Shown: positions 1-12,351, numbered from the stretch's first letter. The stretch is 64,000 nt of DNA from Ophiodon elongatus (GCA_016806645.1 JACSYO010000977.1:436501-500500), one strand, 5' to 3'. Made by a program: numbers and translations. The notes: generated from the letters alone by a model not told the origin.

Positions 1-299
1 CCTAACTATTACGGTAATCTTATGTTATTTACATTACATGACAACCTTCCTCTCCCTCTGTTAAACTTTAAAATGGTAAATACTTTATGACTGTTAACGT
101 TAAAACCGCATGTTGGGTCAGTTGAAAGAGTCACACTCTCGAGGTCTGTGTTATTAAGACTGGCGTAGATTACAGGGATATTATATCCCCACTCTGGTTT
201 AACATGGTCATAGTTAATGCTACTTGTTCTTATTTTTTGTAACTAATTACTTAAATGTGTATCTCATCTCCTCTTGTTAAATTCTAACCCCTGGATATA

Positions 300-3200
300 C
301 AGAACGGCTGTTTGTGGTGTTGGTCAATGTTTAGAAAATGGCTTTCACTGTACTGTTCCGTAGATTCTTTAAAAGAAGCGGTTCTCAGGTTAAAATCCTC
401 TTTGTTGTTGCCTTTACAATCATTCTTAAAGACAGAGTTTAAAGTGCATGATAGAGCTATGCACAAAGTTTGCAATAGTACAACGGATAGGGTTAACAGG
501 TCTAGGTACACAGGACTGGAGGCATTTATTCTTAATGTATTTTCCCTTTTTTTGGGAACGGTTGGTCCAGTAAGGTGACTAACGTCCCAACCAAGTTCAT
601 ATCCTGGAATGTAAAAGGAGTCAATAACCCGGTTAAGAGACAAAGGGTCATATCTCATCTACAACAGTTGACAGTAGACGTAGCATTCCTACAAGAAACC
701 CACCTTTGTAACACCAGCGTTGCTGGTCTCAAGCGAAATTGGGTTGGCCAGGTGTTCCATTCCAGATTTAATGCAAAAGCCAGAGGGACAGCCATATTGA
801 TTAACAAAAACACCTCTTTTCATCCCGAAGAGATTATTAGCGACCCAAACGGGAGATATGTTATTGTTACTGGACAACTCTGGGCTAATCCTGTGATATT
901 GATAAACGTGTATGCCCCTAACTGCGACAACAGTAACTTTTTCGAGAAGCTATTTCTTGCAATACCTAAGCTTGACAATGGATTGCTTATAATAGGAGGT
1001 GATTTTAATCTTGTGCTGGATATCACCTTGGATAGGTCATCCCAGAATCCTCAGAACCTCTCCAAGTCGGCTGGAGTTGTGAACGATTTCATGCATAAGT
1101 GTGGCCTTTCAGATATTTGGAGGTTTAAGTTTCCCAACACCAGAGTTTACTCTTTTTTTCTCAAATGTGCATCATAACTATACCCGCATAGACTATTTCT
1201 TACTCGATAATAGACTGCTGCCTAAGGTTAAGTCCTGCTCGTATAATAGTATTGTCATATCGGATCACAGCGCCATTCTATTTGATTTGGACCTCCCAAA
1301 CCATTTTCCATTATCCGAACCGCTTATCCTTTTTAGGGTCGCGGGGCGCTGGAGCCGATCCCAGCTGACATTGGGCGAAGGCAGGGTACACCCTGGACAG
1401 GTCGCCAGTTCATCGCAGGGCAGACATATAGAGACAGACAACCATTCACGCCCACATTCACACCTATGGGGAATTTAGAGTCCAATTAACCTGAGCTGCA
1501 TGTCTTTGGACTGTGGGAGGAAGCCGGAGAACCCGGAGGGAACCCACGCTGCCACGGGGAGAACATGCAAACTCCACACAGAAGGACTGCCCAGACCGGG
1601 AGACGAACCCAGACCCCTCTTGCTGTGAGGTGACAGTGCTAGCCACTACACCACCGTGCAGCCCAAACCACCCCCCCCCCCAAACAGAATTTGGAGACTC
1701 AACCCTCTCTTACTTTCAGATGACAATTTTGTGAAGTTCATTTCAGCCCAAATACAATTCTTTCTAGAGACTAACTCCTCCCCAGAGATCTCGCAAGCTA
1801 CATTATGGGAAACTCTTAAAGCATACCTCCGCGGGCAAATCATAGCCTATTCCTCTACCATCAAGAAACAGAAAAACTCCAAACTGACCGAAATTTCCCA
1901 ACAGATCCTGGATGTGGACTCTAAATATGCTCATTCCCCGACTGCAGGTCTTTATAAGGAACGGTTAAGACTCCAAACCGAATTTAATCTTCTATCTACT
2001 GACGAGGCAACACGTCTCATCTTAAAATTCAGACATAATGTGTATGAATTTGGAGATAAATCTAGTAGACTACTAGCTATGCAAGCCCACCAAGTGGCTA
2101 CCACCCGCAATATCACAAAGATTCAATCAGACACAGGAGATATGTTGATAGATCATAATGACATAAATAAAGCCTTTTTACAATTCTATTGTAACCTTTA
2201 CACCTCAGAACTTAGCAATAACCTCGGCCCCTCATGTGTCTTCTTTGACAATTTGACTATCCCTACTGTATCAGAGGAACAAAACACCGACTTAGGTGCA
2301 GACATCTCAGTTGCCGAAATCATTATGGCCATAAAATCTATGCAGAACAACAAGTCACCAGGCCTGGACGGATTTACGATGGAATTTTATAAAAAAGTTC
2401 TCCTATCAACTGGCACCAACTCTTAAAGCAATGTTTAAGGAAGCACTCTCCTTAGGCATTCTTCCTATAACTCTGAGGCAGGCCTCTATATCCCTACTGG
2501 CTAAGAAGGATAAAGACCCGGTATTCTGCTCATCTTATCGCCCTATCTCCCTACTTAATGTGGACTTTAAAGTGCTGTCTAAGTTCTTAGCTAAACGCCT
2601 GGAGAGTGTGAGCCCAGATATTGTCTCACCTGATCAAACAGGATTTATCCAAGGCCGACACTCCCACTCAAATTTACGAAAACTACTCAATGTTGTCCAT
2701 TCAGCCCCTTTAACGTGCCCAGAGGTAGTGGTTTCTCTTGATGCAGAGAAGGCCTTTGACTGGGTCGAGTGGAAATACTTATTTGCTGTCCTCCAAAAAT
2801 TTGGCTTCTCTGAGGAATTCATTGCCTGGATTAGATTACTTTATTCCTCTCCCTTAGCAGCTGTAATCTCTAACAATACTCAATCTGACTACTTCCCCCT
2901 TGGATGGGGAACAAGACAAGGGTGTCCTCTTTCCCCTCTCTTGTTCGCACTAGCCATTGAGCCCCTAGCAGTGGCACTCTGCGACTCTGTAAGGACTTTA
3001 AGGGTATACCTCGGGGTGATTTAGAACTGAAAGTTTCTCTTTTTTTCTTTTCTATTTTAGACTTGATATATACATAATCTACATCCGCTAAACACAACTT
3101 AATACAGCTAAAAGTGGTACACAGGGCTCACTACACGAATGCTAGATTGGCAAAAAGTTACCCTAACTCTGATCCGTTATGTCCTCGATGTAAAGGCCAG

Positions 3201-3986
3201 CCAGCAGACTTGTTACACATGTTCTGGCTATGCCCGAAACTTTCCACCTATTGGATAAGTATTTTTAAAGCTTATAGTGTGATGTTTGCAGTTCAATTTG
3301 ACCCGGACCCAATCTGTGCACTCTTTGGCTTAATACCAGAGGAATTCCGTGCCCGTTTACCAAATAAAGCCAATGTGGTCGTAGCCTTCACAACACTCCT
3401 TGCTCGACGTTTGATCCTTCTGAGATGGAAGCAACGATCCCCCCCATCGTTCTCCTACTGGGTCATATATGTCATGTATTTCTTGACACTTAAAAAAATG
3501 AAATATACTCTCAGAGTGTCCTCCCAAACCTTTAGCAAAGTATGGAGACCTTTTCTAGACTACTACGACTCCTTACAAGAGCCTCTCGACAAAGACTAAT
3601 GTGGATCCCCTGGCCGCCCCATAGCAACAGTGAGCAGCCTCCCCCCCCTTTTTCCCCTTTAGCTATTGATCATTTTCTTTTTTACATGTAACTTCTCACT
3701 CTATTATTTTTATTTTCCAAATTGCTTTACTTTGCCTGTTCGATTAATGCAATTATTTGATATTATGTCTACATCTCCGTCACCTGAATGTACCTGAATT
3801 TTCCTGAATGTATAAGTTCAATAGCCTGTAACCCTACATTGGGTGGGTGGGTGGGTAGGGTCGGGAATGAGGCTTTTCAATTTCAATTTGTAATTGCTCT
3901 CAGACATGTGTGAATCCTCTTCCCTGGTGGGATAAAAACTGTGAAAATCAATAAAACATATTTACAAAAAAACCCCCAAAAAATAT
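300..3986 (+). mobile_element. L1/Tx1-like non-LTR retrotransposon (LINE), broken
   Basis: The endonuclease domain starts near 575 with FISWNVKGVNN, FLQETH, INVYAPN, IIGGDFNLV, RIDYF and SDHSAI. The reverse-transcriptase part covers SPGLDGFTMEFYK, YRPISLLNVDFKVL, TGFIQGRHS, SLDAEKAFDWVEW and RQGCPLSPLLFALAIEPL. A C-terminal domain at 3114-3599 has CPRC...HMFWLCPK. It is dead: a T-run frameshift lies near 1152-1159, a SINE is inserted at 1337-1664, an A-run frameshift lies near 2390-2400, and the stretch between about 3010 and 3110 is deleted so the YADD active-site motif is absent. The 3' UTR ends with AATAAA at 3950-3955 and an A-rich tail. The 5' end is uncertain; 312-578 may be 5' UTR or an ORF1 remnant. 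Confidence 0.88.
1337..1664 (-). mobile_element. tRNA-headed SINE inserted in the L1-like LINE
   Basis: Read on the minus strand from 1664, it starts with a tRNA-like promoter: an A-box-like GTGGTGTAGTGGCTAGCAC followed by a B-box-like GGTTCG region near 1600. A conserved body follows, with segments such as TGGAGTTTGCATGTTCTCCC. This is a very common teleost interspersed repeat. LINE coding sequence resumes directly on both sides, so this insertion postdates the LINE. Confidence 0.8.
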
Positions 3987-5398
3987 TAAAGGATCGTTCT
4001 GATTTATTCCAACCTGTCGATACCTCCATAAATGTTTGAAATTATTTATATAGAAAGGTATTCATTTGTGAAAGCTGTTGGAGGCTTGAACAGTTTGCAA
4101 AAAACACCAAAGCAATAAAACAGCAGAGAACTACAACGATTCACACGGAAAATCAAAATACTCTGGGACCGGAAAGTAAAACCTTCCAGGATCTTTGGTG
4201 GACAAGGAGCATTGTGTCATAGACTGCACAACTTTAGCAATTGTTAACAAACTCTAATCTTGATTAATTGTGTCTTTCTGAAACACGGTACTCGATTTTG
4301 GGTTGCTGATAGACGAGATCGAGAATATCGTAACGGAGGTCAGGATTTATTTAAATTTATGTTACATTTGGTGTAATCAAATAAAAATCCCTGAACTTGA
4401 AATGTCCTGAAATGTTCTCTATTGTAATTGTAGTGTATAGACCACGAACTGCAAAGGATGTTTTCTTTGCTCATTTATCTGATGTAATGTGTAATTTCTA
4501 GCTTAATAGGTTCAACAAAACATGTAGGAAAAAGAAATACGTCACTAACAGATCTCAGTTGACCCCAAAGATATGAAGTGCAACAGGAATAACAAAGATT
4601 TCTCATACTTTGCTAAATCTAATTTTCAATAATGAAGCAGACCAAATATTCAAGACATATCTGGAACGTTGTCAAAGTCCTGTTATAGAAATTGAATTAG
4701 TTATTTTAGAAAGAAATAGGCAAATTAAATGGACTAATACAACTTGTAGTAAAGAATGATAATGAGAACGCTTGTGATAAACCTTTGAACAGCCCATATC
4801 GACATTTACTGAAGTTCTGCCCCAGAGACACAAAAGAAACACACTTTACCTGAGCTGAATGACATCCTCTAGCATTTAATGAAGACACGAGTTGCAGCCT
4901 TAAAAAAAAATCTGAAAGCAACTGTTGGGTTGATAGAAACAAGGTTACAATGCAATTTAGAAAGGCCAAAGAAAATGTCTTTCTTGAACCCCTTAAACAG
5001 GAAAATGGAAACACTGAAAGAGACTCCGGAATATTTGACAAATGTACTGGTAGAAGTTTGGAGCTACATTTAACTTAAGATGAATAGGATGAGGGCAGTG
5101 TGGTTGCAAATAATTGTATAACATTGTTTTAGAGAATTCCAGATTCCTGTGGTTTAAATAACGATACAACTGCATTACATTTTAAGCAAATTGATAGTTG
5201 AACATTATTAAAATTACTTTATTCTCATACAATTCAAAAGCAAGAGCTGGTTGCAGACTTTTCTTTCAAAAATACAAAGACAATTTAACAACATCTACTA
5301 CTTACATTGACCATACTACATTGGTCATTAGAGGAGGGTATCTTTATCAGTGTTCGGAAATATTAACATAATATAACTAATAATTAATCAAGTCTAAT
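3987..5398. other. Intergenic stretch without recognised gene
   Basis: AT-rich sequence between two LINE remnants. Short ORFs on both strands around 4706-5175 overlap each other and match nothing I recognise. Parts may be decayed 5' sequence of the reverse-transcriptase fragment that follows. Confidence 0.5.
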
Positions 5399-5700
5399 TT
5401 GGACAAAAGAGAGGTTGTGGGATTGACTTACGTATGGCATTTGACATACGTAAGTCAATACTTTTTTTTTAACATATTGTCATCAACAAGAGCCTGTACT
5501 ATGCGAGCACTGCAAGGCTCTATATTTGGCCCTTTGTTATTTAGTTTGTACATCAATGATCTCATCTATGTGTGTGATGATTTAGAAATCCTGATGTACG
5601 CAGATCACGCAGTCATATACACCAAAGGGGGAGAAGACGAACAAGCGACTGCTAAGCTGTCTCAAACAATGGAAAAAGTTGCAAATTAGCTCTAATTTTC
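5399..5700 (+). mobile_element. Reverse-transcriptase fragment of a second LINE
   Basis: Encodes ALQGSIFGPLLFSLYINDL, then EILMYADHAVIYTKGGEDEQ, the QGS-LGPLLF-IYINDL and YADD motifs of non-LTR reverse transcriptases. The active-site motif reads YADH instead of YADD. Only the palm region is recognisable; the flanks are decayed. A perfect 15-bp hairpin at 5422-5459 sits just upstream. Confidence 0.8.
5422..5459. repeat. Perfect 15-bp hairpin, 8-nt loop
   Basis: ATTGACTTACGTATG, loop GCATTTGA, CATACGTAAGTCAAT. Exact inverted repeat immediately upstream of the reverse-transcriptase fragment. Confidence 0.97.
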
Positions 5701-6500
5701 TTATCTTACTTTGAATATTGGGAAAAGTATAACAATGTATATCACTAATAAGCACAGACAAAAGACAAATATTAATGGTAATGGTAAAAAGAAATGTAAA
5801 TTAAGTTATTTAACTGTTATTTTGAGTCCTACACATGCTACCCCAACAGTATAATCACTGTGGTATTCTTAAAATATGCTGAAAATTGGTGGGAGCAGGG
5901 CAGGGGAGGAATTATTATTACTATGTGCCCAGCAACTGCCCATGCCAATGAGCTAGTAGCTAAATCTGGTGTACTACATCTTTTCCTTGTATGAAACTAA
6001 TGTGCTTTGTGTATGATCCCTAACAAATAAATTAAGTAAATTAAACTAATCAATAAACTACCAGGTTGCCCAGAGTCCAAGTAGATTATTAGGCATTAAT
6101 AAGAGAAGGTTTGAATGGTAAGGTTTTATGAACAAGCAACTAGTGACAAAAAGAGGAACCTGTGATTCTAGTCACCTGATGAATGTTGTCCAATATTCAA
6201 TCTCCTTTAAGCTTTGTTTTGGTCTCCACCAACAGCTAGAGGGATAAAACTGCCTTTGTAGCAGCTAATTGCTCCACTATGTTCACCAGCCAGTCGCAAA
6301 TTGTGTCCTTCTGCTGTTTGGTGCTAAGCAGGCAGTGTACAATGGGTTTTAAGAGTTTTTAATTTGAAAACAATGTGAGACTGAACAAAAACATCCAGTT
6401 TGCAATCAGTAAAGTTGGGTGATACATCTCTGTGGGTTTGTCACTACAAGCAACATCTTTTACATTAGACATCATCATTTGATCCTTTTTACCATGATTA
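5701..6500. other. Intergenic stretch, probable LINE 3' remnant and unique DNA
   Basis: No coding sequence recognised. The first 300 bases are AT-rich and include AATAAATTAAG near 6027, possibly the tail of the preceding LINE fragment. Confidence 0.4.
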
Positions 6501-6509
6501 GAGCATTAA

Positions 6510-6895
6510 CTGGACCCTAAGTGGGCGATTTTGCCATCTTGGATTACGGCCGTCGCAATGTTGTTGTTTTTGCAACCAATGAATGGAAGTTATTTGGAAT
6601 GCGAAGGAGTGGCGTAGCGATGCCGTATACGGTTCTAGTAGCGGCAGCGACCTGTCAATCCCAGTAAGCCCGCCCTAAAACATACAGTGCTTTATGGAAT
6701 GTTTGACTCTAAATGGACCATGTATTGAAGAAGACTTGAAACTAGAGATTGAGACCATAAACTCATGTTTACAATATTTACTGAGGGAATAAATCAAGAG
6801 AGAAGTAGAGTAATTTTCTCATAGACTTCTATACAACCAGAGGAGTCGCCCCCTGCTGGGCAGTAGAGAGAATGCAAGTTTTAAGACACATTGGC
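6510..6895 (-). repeat. Dispersed repeat family R1, copy 1
   Basis: Shares long blocks with copies at 29934-30175, 42012-42096, 49385-49856 and 53285-53725. Blocks include TTTGACTCTAAATGGACCA, GAGGGAATAAATCAAGAGAG and CAGCAGGGGGCGACTCCTC (here on the opposite strand). It lies directly upstream of the plus-strand terminal DPP exon. Non-coding; the class is unknown to me, perhaps a non-autonomous DNA element. Confidence 0.75.
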
Positions 6896-7071
6896 TTCAC
6901 TCGGCAGAACCATTTTAAGCATGTGTGTGAGCGCGTCTCAGTGGTAGCATCAGGAAAGACATTGTGGCACACAGCAGCAGTGTACAACACTCACCCAGTC
7001 CCATATTCCGTCTGCAGGCTATGTGTCTGCAAACCTCTGTCCACTAATGCACTTACCTTTTTACCCGCCAG

Positions 7072-7209
7072 ATCTACCCAGATGAGGGCCACTTCCTGTC
7101 TCAGCAGAGTCGCCAGCACCTCTACGCCACACTGACCAGCTTCTACAGGGATTGTCTGAAGGAAGAGCTGCTACCGCTGCCTGACGAGGAAGAGGAGGAG
7201 GAGGAGTAG
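7072..7209 (+). CDS. Terminal exon of a second DPP6/DPP10-type gene (rest left of window)
   Basis: Follows a T/C-rich tract and a CCAG acceptor and reads in phase 0: IYPDEGHFLSQQSRQHLY, then FYRDCLKEELLPLPD, seven Glu codons and TAG (7207-7209). Known family: this is the C terminus of the hydrolase domain of DPP6/DPP10, including the conserved His. The DCLKEE wording is closest to DPP10, and acidic tails occur in both paralogues. It lies on the strand opposite to the 23-exon gene and converges with it. I found no preceding exon (the family VHFQHSAEL segment) in 1-7071, so the upstream intron must exceed 7 kb. It could instead be an orphan exon from a rearrangement, but the clean frame, intact stop and good acceptor argue for a live gene. 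Confidence 0.85.
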   Translation: MYPDEGHFLSQQSRQHLYATLTSFYRDCLKEELLPLPDEEEEEEE

Positions 7210-8715
7210 GCGGGAGGCTTTGAGGGTCAGACCTTTGGCAGAGCTTGAAGAAGTTAGCTAAAAATCCGTCAAGGCCTTTCAAGTTTGGACCAAGCCTTTA
7301 GCTGGACATGGACACTGGGTTAGAGCTGCTAATGCTCTTAAAGTGTGTGTGTGTGTGCGTGTGCGTGTGCGTGTGCGTGTGCGTGCGTGCGTGTGCGTGT
7401 GCGTGTGCGTGTGTGTGCGTGCGTGTGTGCGTGCGTGTGTGTGTGCGTGTGTGTGTGTGTGAGAGAGAGAGAGAGAACTCCAGTGTGTGACTGTGTATAA
7501 ATGTGATGAAAAGATAACTGAAGGACACAAACAGTGACACTCGCATAGCCCGGGACTCGAGGCGGGAACTGCCCTCTAGCATTAAGTCATTTCAATTTTG
7601 GGACGCTCCGTTTCTTGGCAAAGCGCACGGAAGACCGCCTCCATCTCTCGCAGGCTCTCTGGGCTGCAGTCATCCACAAGTGCATGGTTCTTTTTTCCCA
7701 CCTCGCGGCTTCACTCATTTTTGCCATGTTAGTCCCGTTTGTGGTAGCACTCGGGAAGAAAAAAGAACACAGATGTACACTTTTGATCTCACCTCTCCTT
7801 TGGTTGTCGTACTGTCGCACAAGGAAATGCTAGTTCACCGCAAAAGCAGAGGCGATTCCTGAATAAGTGCTATTTCCTGCTAAAATACTCCACCATCGCC
7901 CACCCTGAATGAACAACAGTCTTTATAGGTCACACTTTATTGTGCAGGGGTCTCGTGTAGACATGTACAATGCCTTATGAGGTTCAACATACTGTAATCT
8001 TACTTGCTGGCAGTAGTAGTCATCCATTAGCAGTGTCATGTTAACCGATGTCAACTCAGGTCCTTGAGACACAGCATTGCAGTCAGTTTAGTATCAGTTA
8101 CAACACTATGTAAGCTGTATCATGACAAAGTTATTCATTCTATATGAAGGTAATGGATATTGGCCATACAGTAATTTCAGTTTCAGGCCACACGTCATTA
8201 AATCTTTTTATTTTTTTTCTTAAAATTCTCTCATAGATTTATCTAAGATTAGAGAGCTTTCTTGAAGTCGAGAGGCGTTTTCCTTATTTCTGGATATTCT
8301 CTTATTTTAAGAAGATAATAATTAACTGCAGTGGTTATTAATGACAATGGGTGTACTAAGATGGACAATTTTACAGTGTCAGTAAGGTGTTTGCATGTCT
8401 ACAGGGAACGTGTCAAGTGTTGTCACATTTTGTACAGTACCAATACAGCAGAGTGTGTACATAAATATATTTTTGAGATGTCAGATCTCATAGATAGTTT
8501 AGTCTATGGGGATGGATTAATTTGACCCGGATGTCTTGTACCATTTTTTCCCCTGTTTTCCTTTCAGCTGTTGATTTTTCTTCTCCGGATGGATTTTGTA
8601 ATGCTTGTTCTTGTTCTTTTTGCTGTTTTAAAAAGGGAAAGGGTAGGGGTTGAGCTTTTGGGGGTTATTGTGATTGTCCTCTAGTGATGATTATAAATAA
8701 AAAAAAGACTATGAA
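7210..8715 (+). other. Probable 3' UTR of the plus-strand DPP-type gene
   Basis: Non-coding stretch after the TAG. It contains the long alternating GT/GC tract at 7339-7471, and the first clear AATAAA hexamer on this strand is around 8694. The end point is inferred from that hexamer only. No other gene is visible here. Confidence 0.4.
7339..7484. repeat. Alternating GT/GC microsatellite with GA end
   Basis: About 130 bases of (GT)n interrupted by GC steps, followed by (GA)n, lying 130 bases after the stop codon of the plus-strand exon. The alternating purine-pyrimidine pattern is the kind that favours Z-DNA. Confidence 0.95.
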
Positions 8716-8819
8716 AAACAATGAGTTATGCTGATAAAGAGTAGAGAACTGAATCAGGTAAATTGTTTTTGCAATATTGATTGTTTATAGATTTCAATTT
8801 AAAGTTACGATGAGGAACC

Positions 8820-9065
8820 TTCAATTAGTGTTGATATTAAAGCCCCCTGTGGCCAAAAGTGGTAAGTGTTTTTCCAGCACCGGAATCCCTTCAGAAAACC
8901 TCTCATTGTCTGCTCTGATGACAGACATTAACAATAACTATATAAAAACAGCTTTAATACATTTCCGCGGATGGTCTGTTTTACTCATGTCGGTTATATA
9001 GACGCATAAGTATTACAGTGAGACTGTTTCATAAGCAGCAAAAAGTTCTTCACAGTAACTTTCAT
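8820..9065. repeat. Dispersed repeat family R7, copy 1
   Basis: Shares a block of the type TGAGACTGTTTCATAA plus AAAGTTC-TCACAGTAACTTT with 27240-27495, together with a nearby CCCCCTGTGGCC or CCCCCTGTGTC motif. Non-coding. Confidence 0.55.
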
Positions 9066-9177
9066 TTGTTTCTTCACCTTGGGACTCACATTAGAGAGTA
9101 GAGGCAGTCTGTCATGGCCTTGGGACTCCTACATTTAGGATTTGGCAGGAAAGATCTATTATATTGTAACAAGTACG

Positions 9178-9473
9178 TGTTACCCCGTGAGTTTCCCCCC
9201 CCCCAGCACAGAAGACGATGCAAGCTTAGTCTTGTTAGTAACCATTTTTATTGAGAGCCCAGGTTCGTTCCCGCGTCGCAACTCGTCCGTCTGACGCTCT
9301 GGCAGCTTGTGTTTCCTGCTCTCCTCCCTACTGGGGTTTATATAGGGGAGCAAACCCAATCAGCCAAACCCCAAACCAGCTGAGGCTAATTAAACCTCTT
9401 CCGGCCCGTTCCCTGAACCACTCTCACACTCGTCCCCTCTGCAGCTGAGCCCAACCACGCCCCCGCCACCACA
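9178..9473 (-). mobile_element. Candidate solo LTR
   Basis: On the minus strand the stretch has a TATATAAA box (plus-strand 9338-9345) followed about 90 bases later by AATAAA (plus-strand 9247-9252). It is bounded by TGTGGTGGCG at one end and GGTAACA at the other, i.e. TG...CA. That order fits the U3-R-U5 layout of a retroelement LTR. I found no convincing target-site duplication and no internal coding region, so the exact edges are tentative. Confidence 0.55.
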
Positions 9474-10060
9474 TATATCATGGCTGCCTCAACACGCATG
9501 TCTGCGTGCATTAACCTGCGCCTGCACCCACTGGCCTCGACGGCCGAGCAGATGTTTTATCCGTCATATATACAGTCGCATACAACCTGTAGTGAAAACG
9601 CTCGTCGGTGTACTCCACTTACGACTATGCAAATAATTGTAACACACAACCTATAGGCAAGAATGTGACATAAGAATAAAAGTAAAATAAAATGTAAGGG
9701 AGCAAACTAGGAGAGACAATAAACACATTAGATGACATCATAGGCTTCGGTATTTAATATCAAGTAGACCAGAGGACCTTTGTAATGCAAATATGCAGTA
9801 AAGCATCACTCCCCCTATCTTCTCTGTGGCTTCCAACTCAATCAGCTGACTGAGGGTGTTCACTCTTTCAGTTAAACCAATCAGATTTTGCCTCTGCGAG
9901 CCAATAATCTCGCTGCTGTCCGAGCTTAAAACTGTTCTTTAATCCCCCGCTGTCAGCTGTCGTTTCAGTGTCAGAACGATGCAACCCTTCCCCCCACCCC
10001 ATTTACCCCCAGTCACCAAGTTGGCTCCTCCAGTGAGCTCATCAGAAGGTCTGCTCGTAG
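9474..10060. other. Intergenic stretch without recognised feature
   Basis: No coding exon, RNA gene or clear repeat boundary seen between the candidate LTR and the R1 fragment. Confidence 0.5.
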
Positions 10061-10064
10061 ATTG

Positions 10065-10275
10065 TATAAAAGCAGTGGACTTATGTCGTCACCCATTCGT
10101 TTTCTGAACTACGTTTTTGAACCCTTGAGCTTGGCAATTTGGCCGTCGCCATCTTGGTTTTTTTGGAACCAGAAGTGATACAAGAGGATGAAGCTAAGTA
10201 TAACCTAAAGCTGAATGAGACATTTTTAGGCGACCAAAATGTTCCAATTAACTTCCATGAACTGAAAACACACAA
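10065..10275 (-). repeat. Dispersed repeat family R1, copy 2 (fragment)
   Basis: Shares the GTCACCCATT, TTTTGAACCCTTGAG-like and GCCGTCGCCATCTTGG blocks with the distal part of the copies at 49385-49856 and 53285-53725, in the opposite orientation. Confidence 0.55.
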
Positions 10276-10279
10276 TAGG

Positions 10280-11390
10280 ATCTAATAGCCAAAGACTCTT
10301 TATGTTTATTCAGCTTTCCTATTATGTCAATATAATTTTGACTATCCTATATGCATCTCTTCAATTAAGGCTCTCCTGATTGAACTACTTTCAATAAACA
10401 ACTGCCGGGTACATAGCTTTCTTTAGTCTTGTTTGCTTGTTTGATTTCACAGTTCCAAACCTGGACGTAAAGCCTCTTTGTTCTGGGGGTAATTTCCTTT
10501 TCTTTTCTTTTTATAGCCATAAAATGCTCAGAGTAGACACTCAGCTTTTTGTTAAAGCGTCATTAGAAAAATAATGTTGCAGCAGTCTGTGGCTTGGACT
10601 CGAAAGCAACAAAAGGATAATGTCTGTCACTGCTGCTACCTTTAAGCATTGCATGTCACCAGTGCACCATCAGCACTTTTAAATCAAGATAGGGCACGTT
10701 ATTCCGGCTCTGAATGAAATTCTCATTTTATTGCTTCGTCCTCCGAGCACAACGGCAAACAATGAAAGGCACAGATGCAAGAAACGCTGTCTCGTTTAAC
10801 AATTTATTTCAGCATATAAATTTTTCCCAAGTATACAAATGTCAGTATATATAACAGAATCAAGCAAGTGCAGAAGTGTAAGAAGCACAGGATCATGGTC
10901 AGAAAATGTTCTGGTTTGCTACATCCTACTCCAGGAAGGATATGGTGATCTGGTTATGGACAAAGCGCGCTGTACAGAATACACCGGTGTTATTACAACT
11001 GATGGGTCTTCGTTTTCTGCCCGTTTGAAACACTTTTCACATTCTGGGATGTTAAACGCTGCATGTAGCAGTGAACGATCCAGTCGGTCATGAACATTCA
11101 AAAGAACATAGTGGGATTGCAAAAAAACATTCGGCTTTGATTGTACTTATTCATGAAAGGGCTACCAATCAGTGTTACTGCAGTGTAGCTTCTGATTGGA
11201 TGCAAATATCAAAAAGTCATAACTTGGTGTCCATTGGGAATAAACGTCCATAAATCCGCTCAGAAATCACGGAAAAAGGTGCTTCAGAACTTATTGAAGT
11301 TTTCTTCAGTTCAAAGTAATGCAGTGATCATCATGGGTAGGTTGTAAAAGGGAACAGTGGAATAGTTAATGTGACTTAAATCTTTATAAG
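10280..11390. other. Intergenic stretch without recognised gene
   Basis: The short ORFs near 10839-11253 overlap on both strands and lack splice context or family motifs. Nothing further supported. Confidence 0.5.
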
Positions 11391-11394
11391 AACC

Positions 11395-12038
11395 AACATT
11401 AATAAATGGTAAATTGATAGTTGATTACATTTTAGATAATGATTATTTGACTGTTAACAAACAATGAAAATTAATAATGATTACTAGCTATTAGTAACGC
11501 TATTCTGTGTACTATTTTAAGTTACATTAAGAGATTATTGTTGCACACTTTATATCATTGCATATACTGTAATAAATATTTGTTAATGATAACCAAATGA
11601 TGTATAAACCTTGGTAAAACCTCTATAAACATCAAATATAAAGATGGATCAGGTATTTATATAACTTTGTTAATGGTTAATAAATGTTTATAAACCATCT
11701 ATAACCATTACCTGGCTGGCTATTATAAAGTTGCAACGGATGATTATAAAATTATGTTAAATGGTTAATAAATACTTTGTCAATCATATATATTCAAAAT
11801 AGAGAGTTAATAATTTGTGAATGGTTAATAATTGGTCCTTGGTCTATATATCTATGGATAGTTTACTAATGTAATCAGAAAGTAATTGGTATTGTCACTT
11901 ATCAGCTATGATACAATGTTTTATTAATTTATTCTTTCATTTTACACAAACCGATGGTGAATTAACAAATATTAATCATTTTAGCATAACTAATGATTAG
12001 TAAACATTATTAGTTATCATTTCATTGTTTGTTAACAG
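11395..12038. mobile_element. AT-rich MITE with long terminal inverted repeats
   Basis: CTGTTAACAAACAATGAAA at 11451 is the exact inverse of TTTCATTGTTTGTTAACAG ending at 12038, and similarity continues inward for about 50 bases. The interior is AT-rich with repeated ATGGTTAATAA-type words. A related piece on the other strand occurs near 44520-44615. It lacks coding capacity, so it is classed as a MITE by structure. Confidence 0.7.
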
Positions 12039-12350
12039 ATCTCTGCAAGGTGTGTCTGCAGAGATCGCTGCTGTATTGTGTGATTGAATGAATACAACCT
12101 ACAATTGGCTAAAACCCCGTCTAGACACCAATGGGCTGTAAGTTATCGAAAAACACACTTTATTAAAAAACAAATGTTAGCGGTGCTGTGTGCAGGTGAT
12201 TGGCCCAAAGTCGCCATATGATACACTTCATACCACTACCATGACCTGTCCTTGAGCATGCAGCCATAACCGTGCACCAAAGATATTATGCAGTTTGCTG
12301 CTGCAGTATGCAAGATTAGATGTGGACAGACACAGAGGTGCACACTCACT

Positions 12351-12351
<1 letters not shown>

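Noticed and set aside
1590..1664. tRNA gene on the minus strand
   Set aside because: Head of a SINE inserted in a LINE; same reason.
7279..7582. ORFs over the GT/GC tract
   Set aside because: Translations of a microsatellite; not coding.
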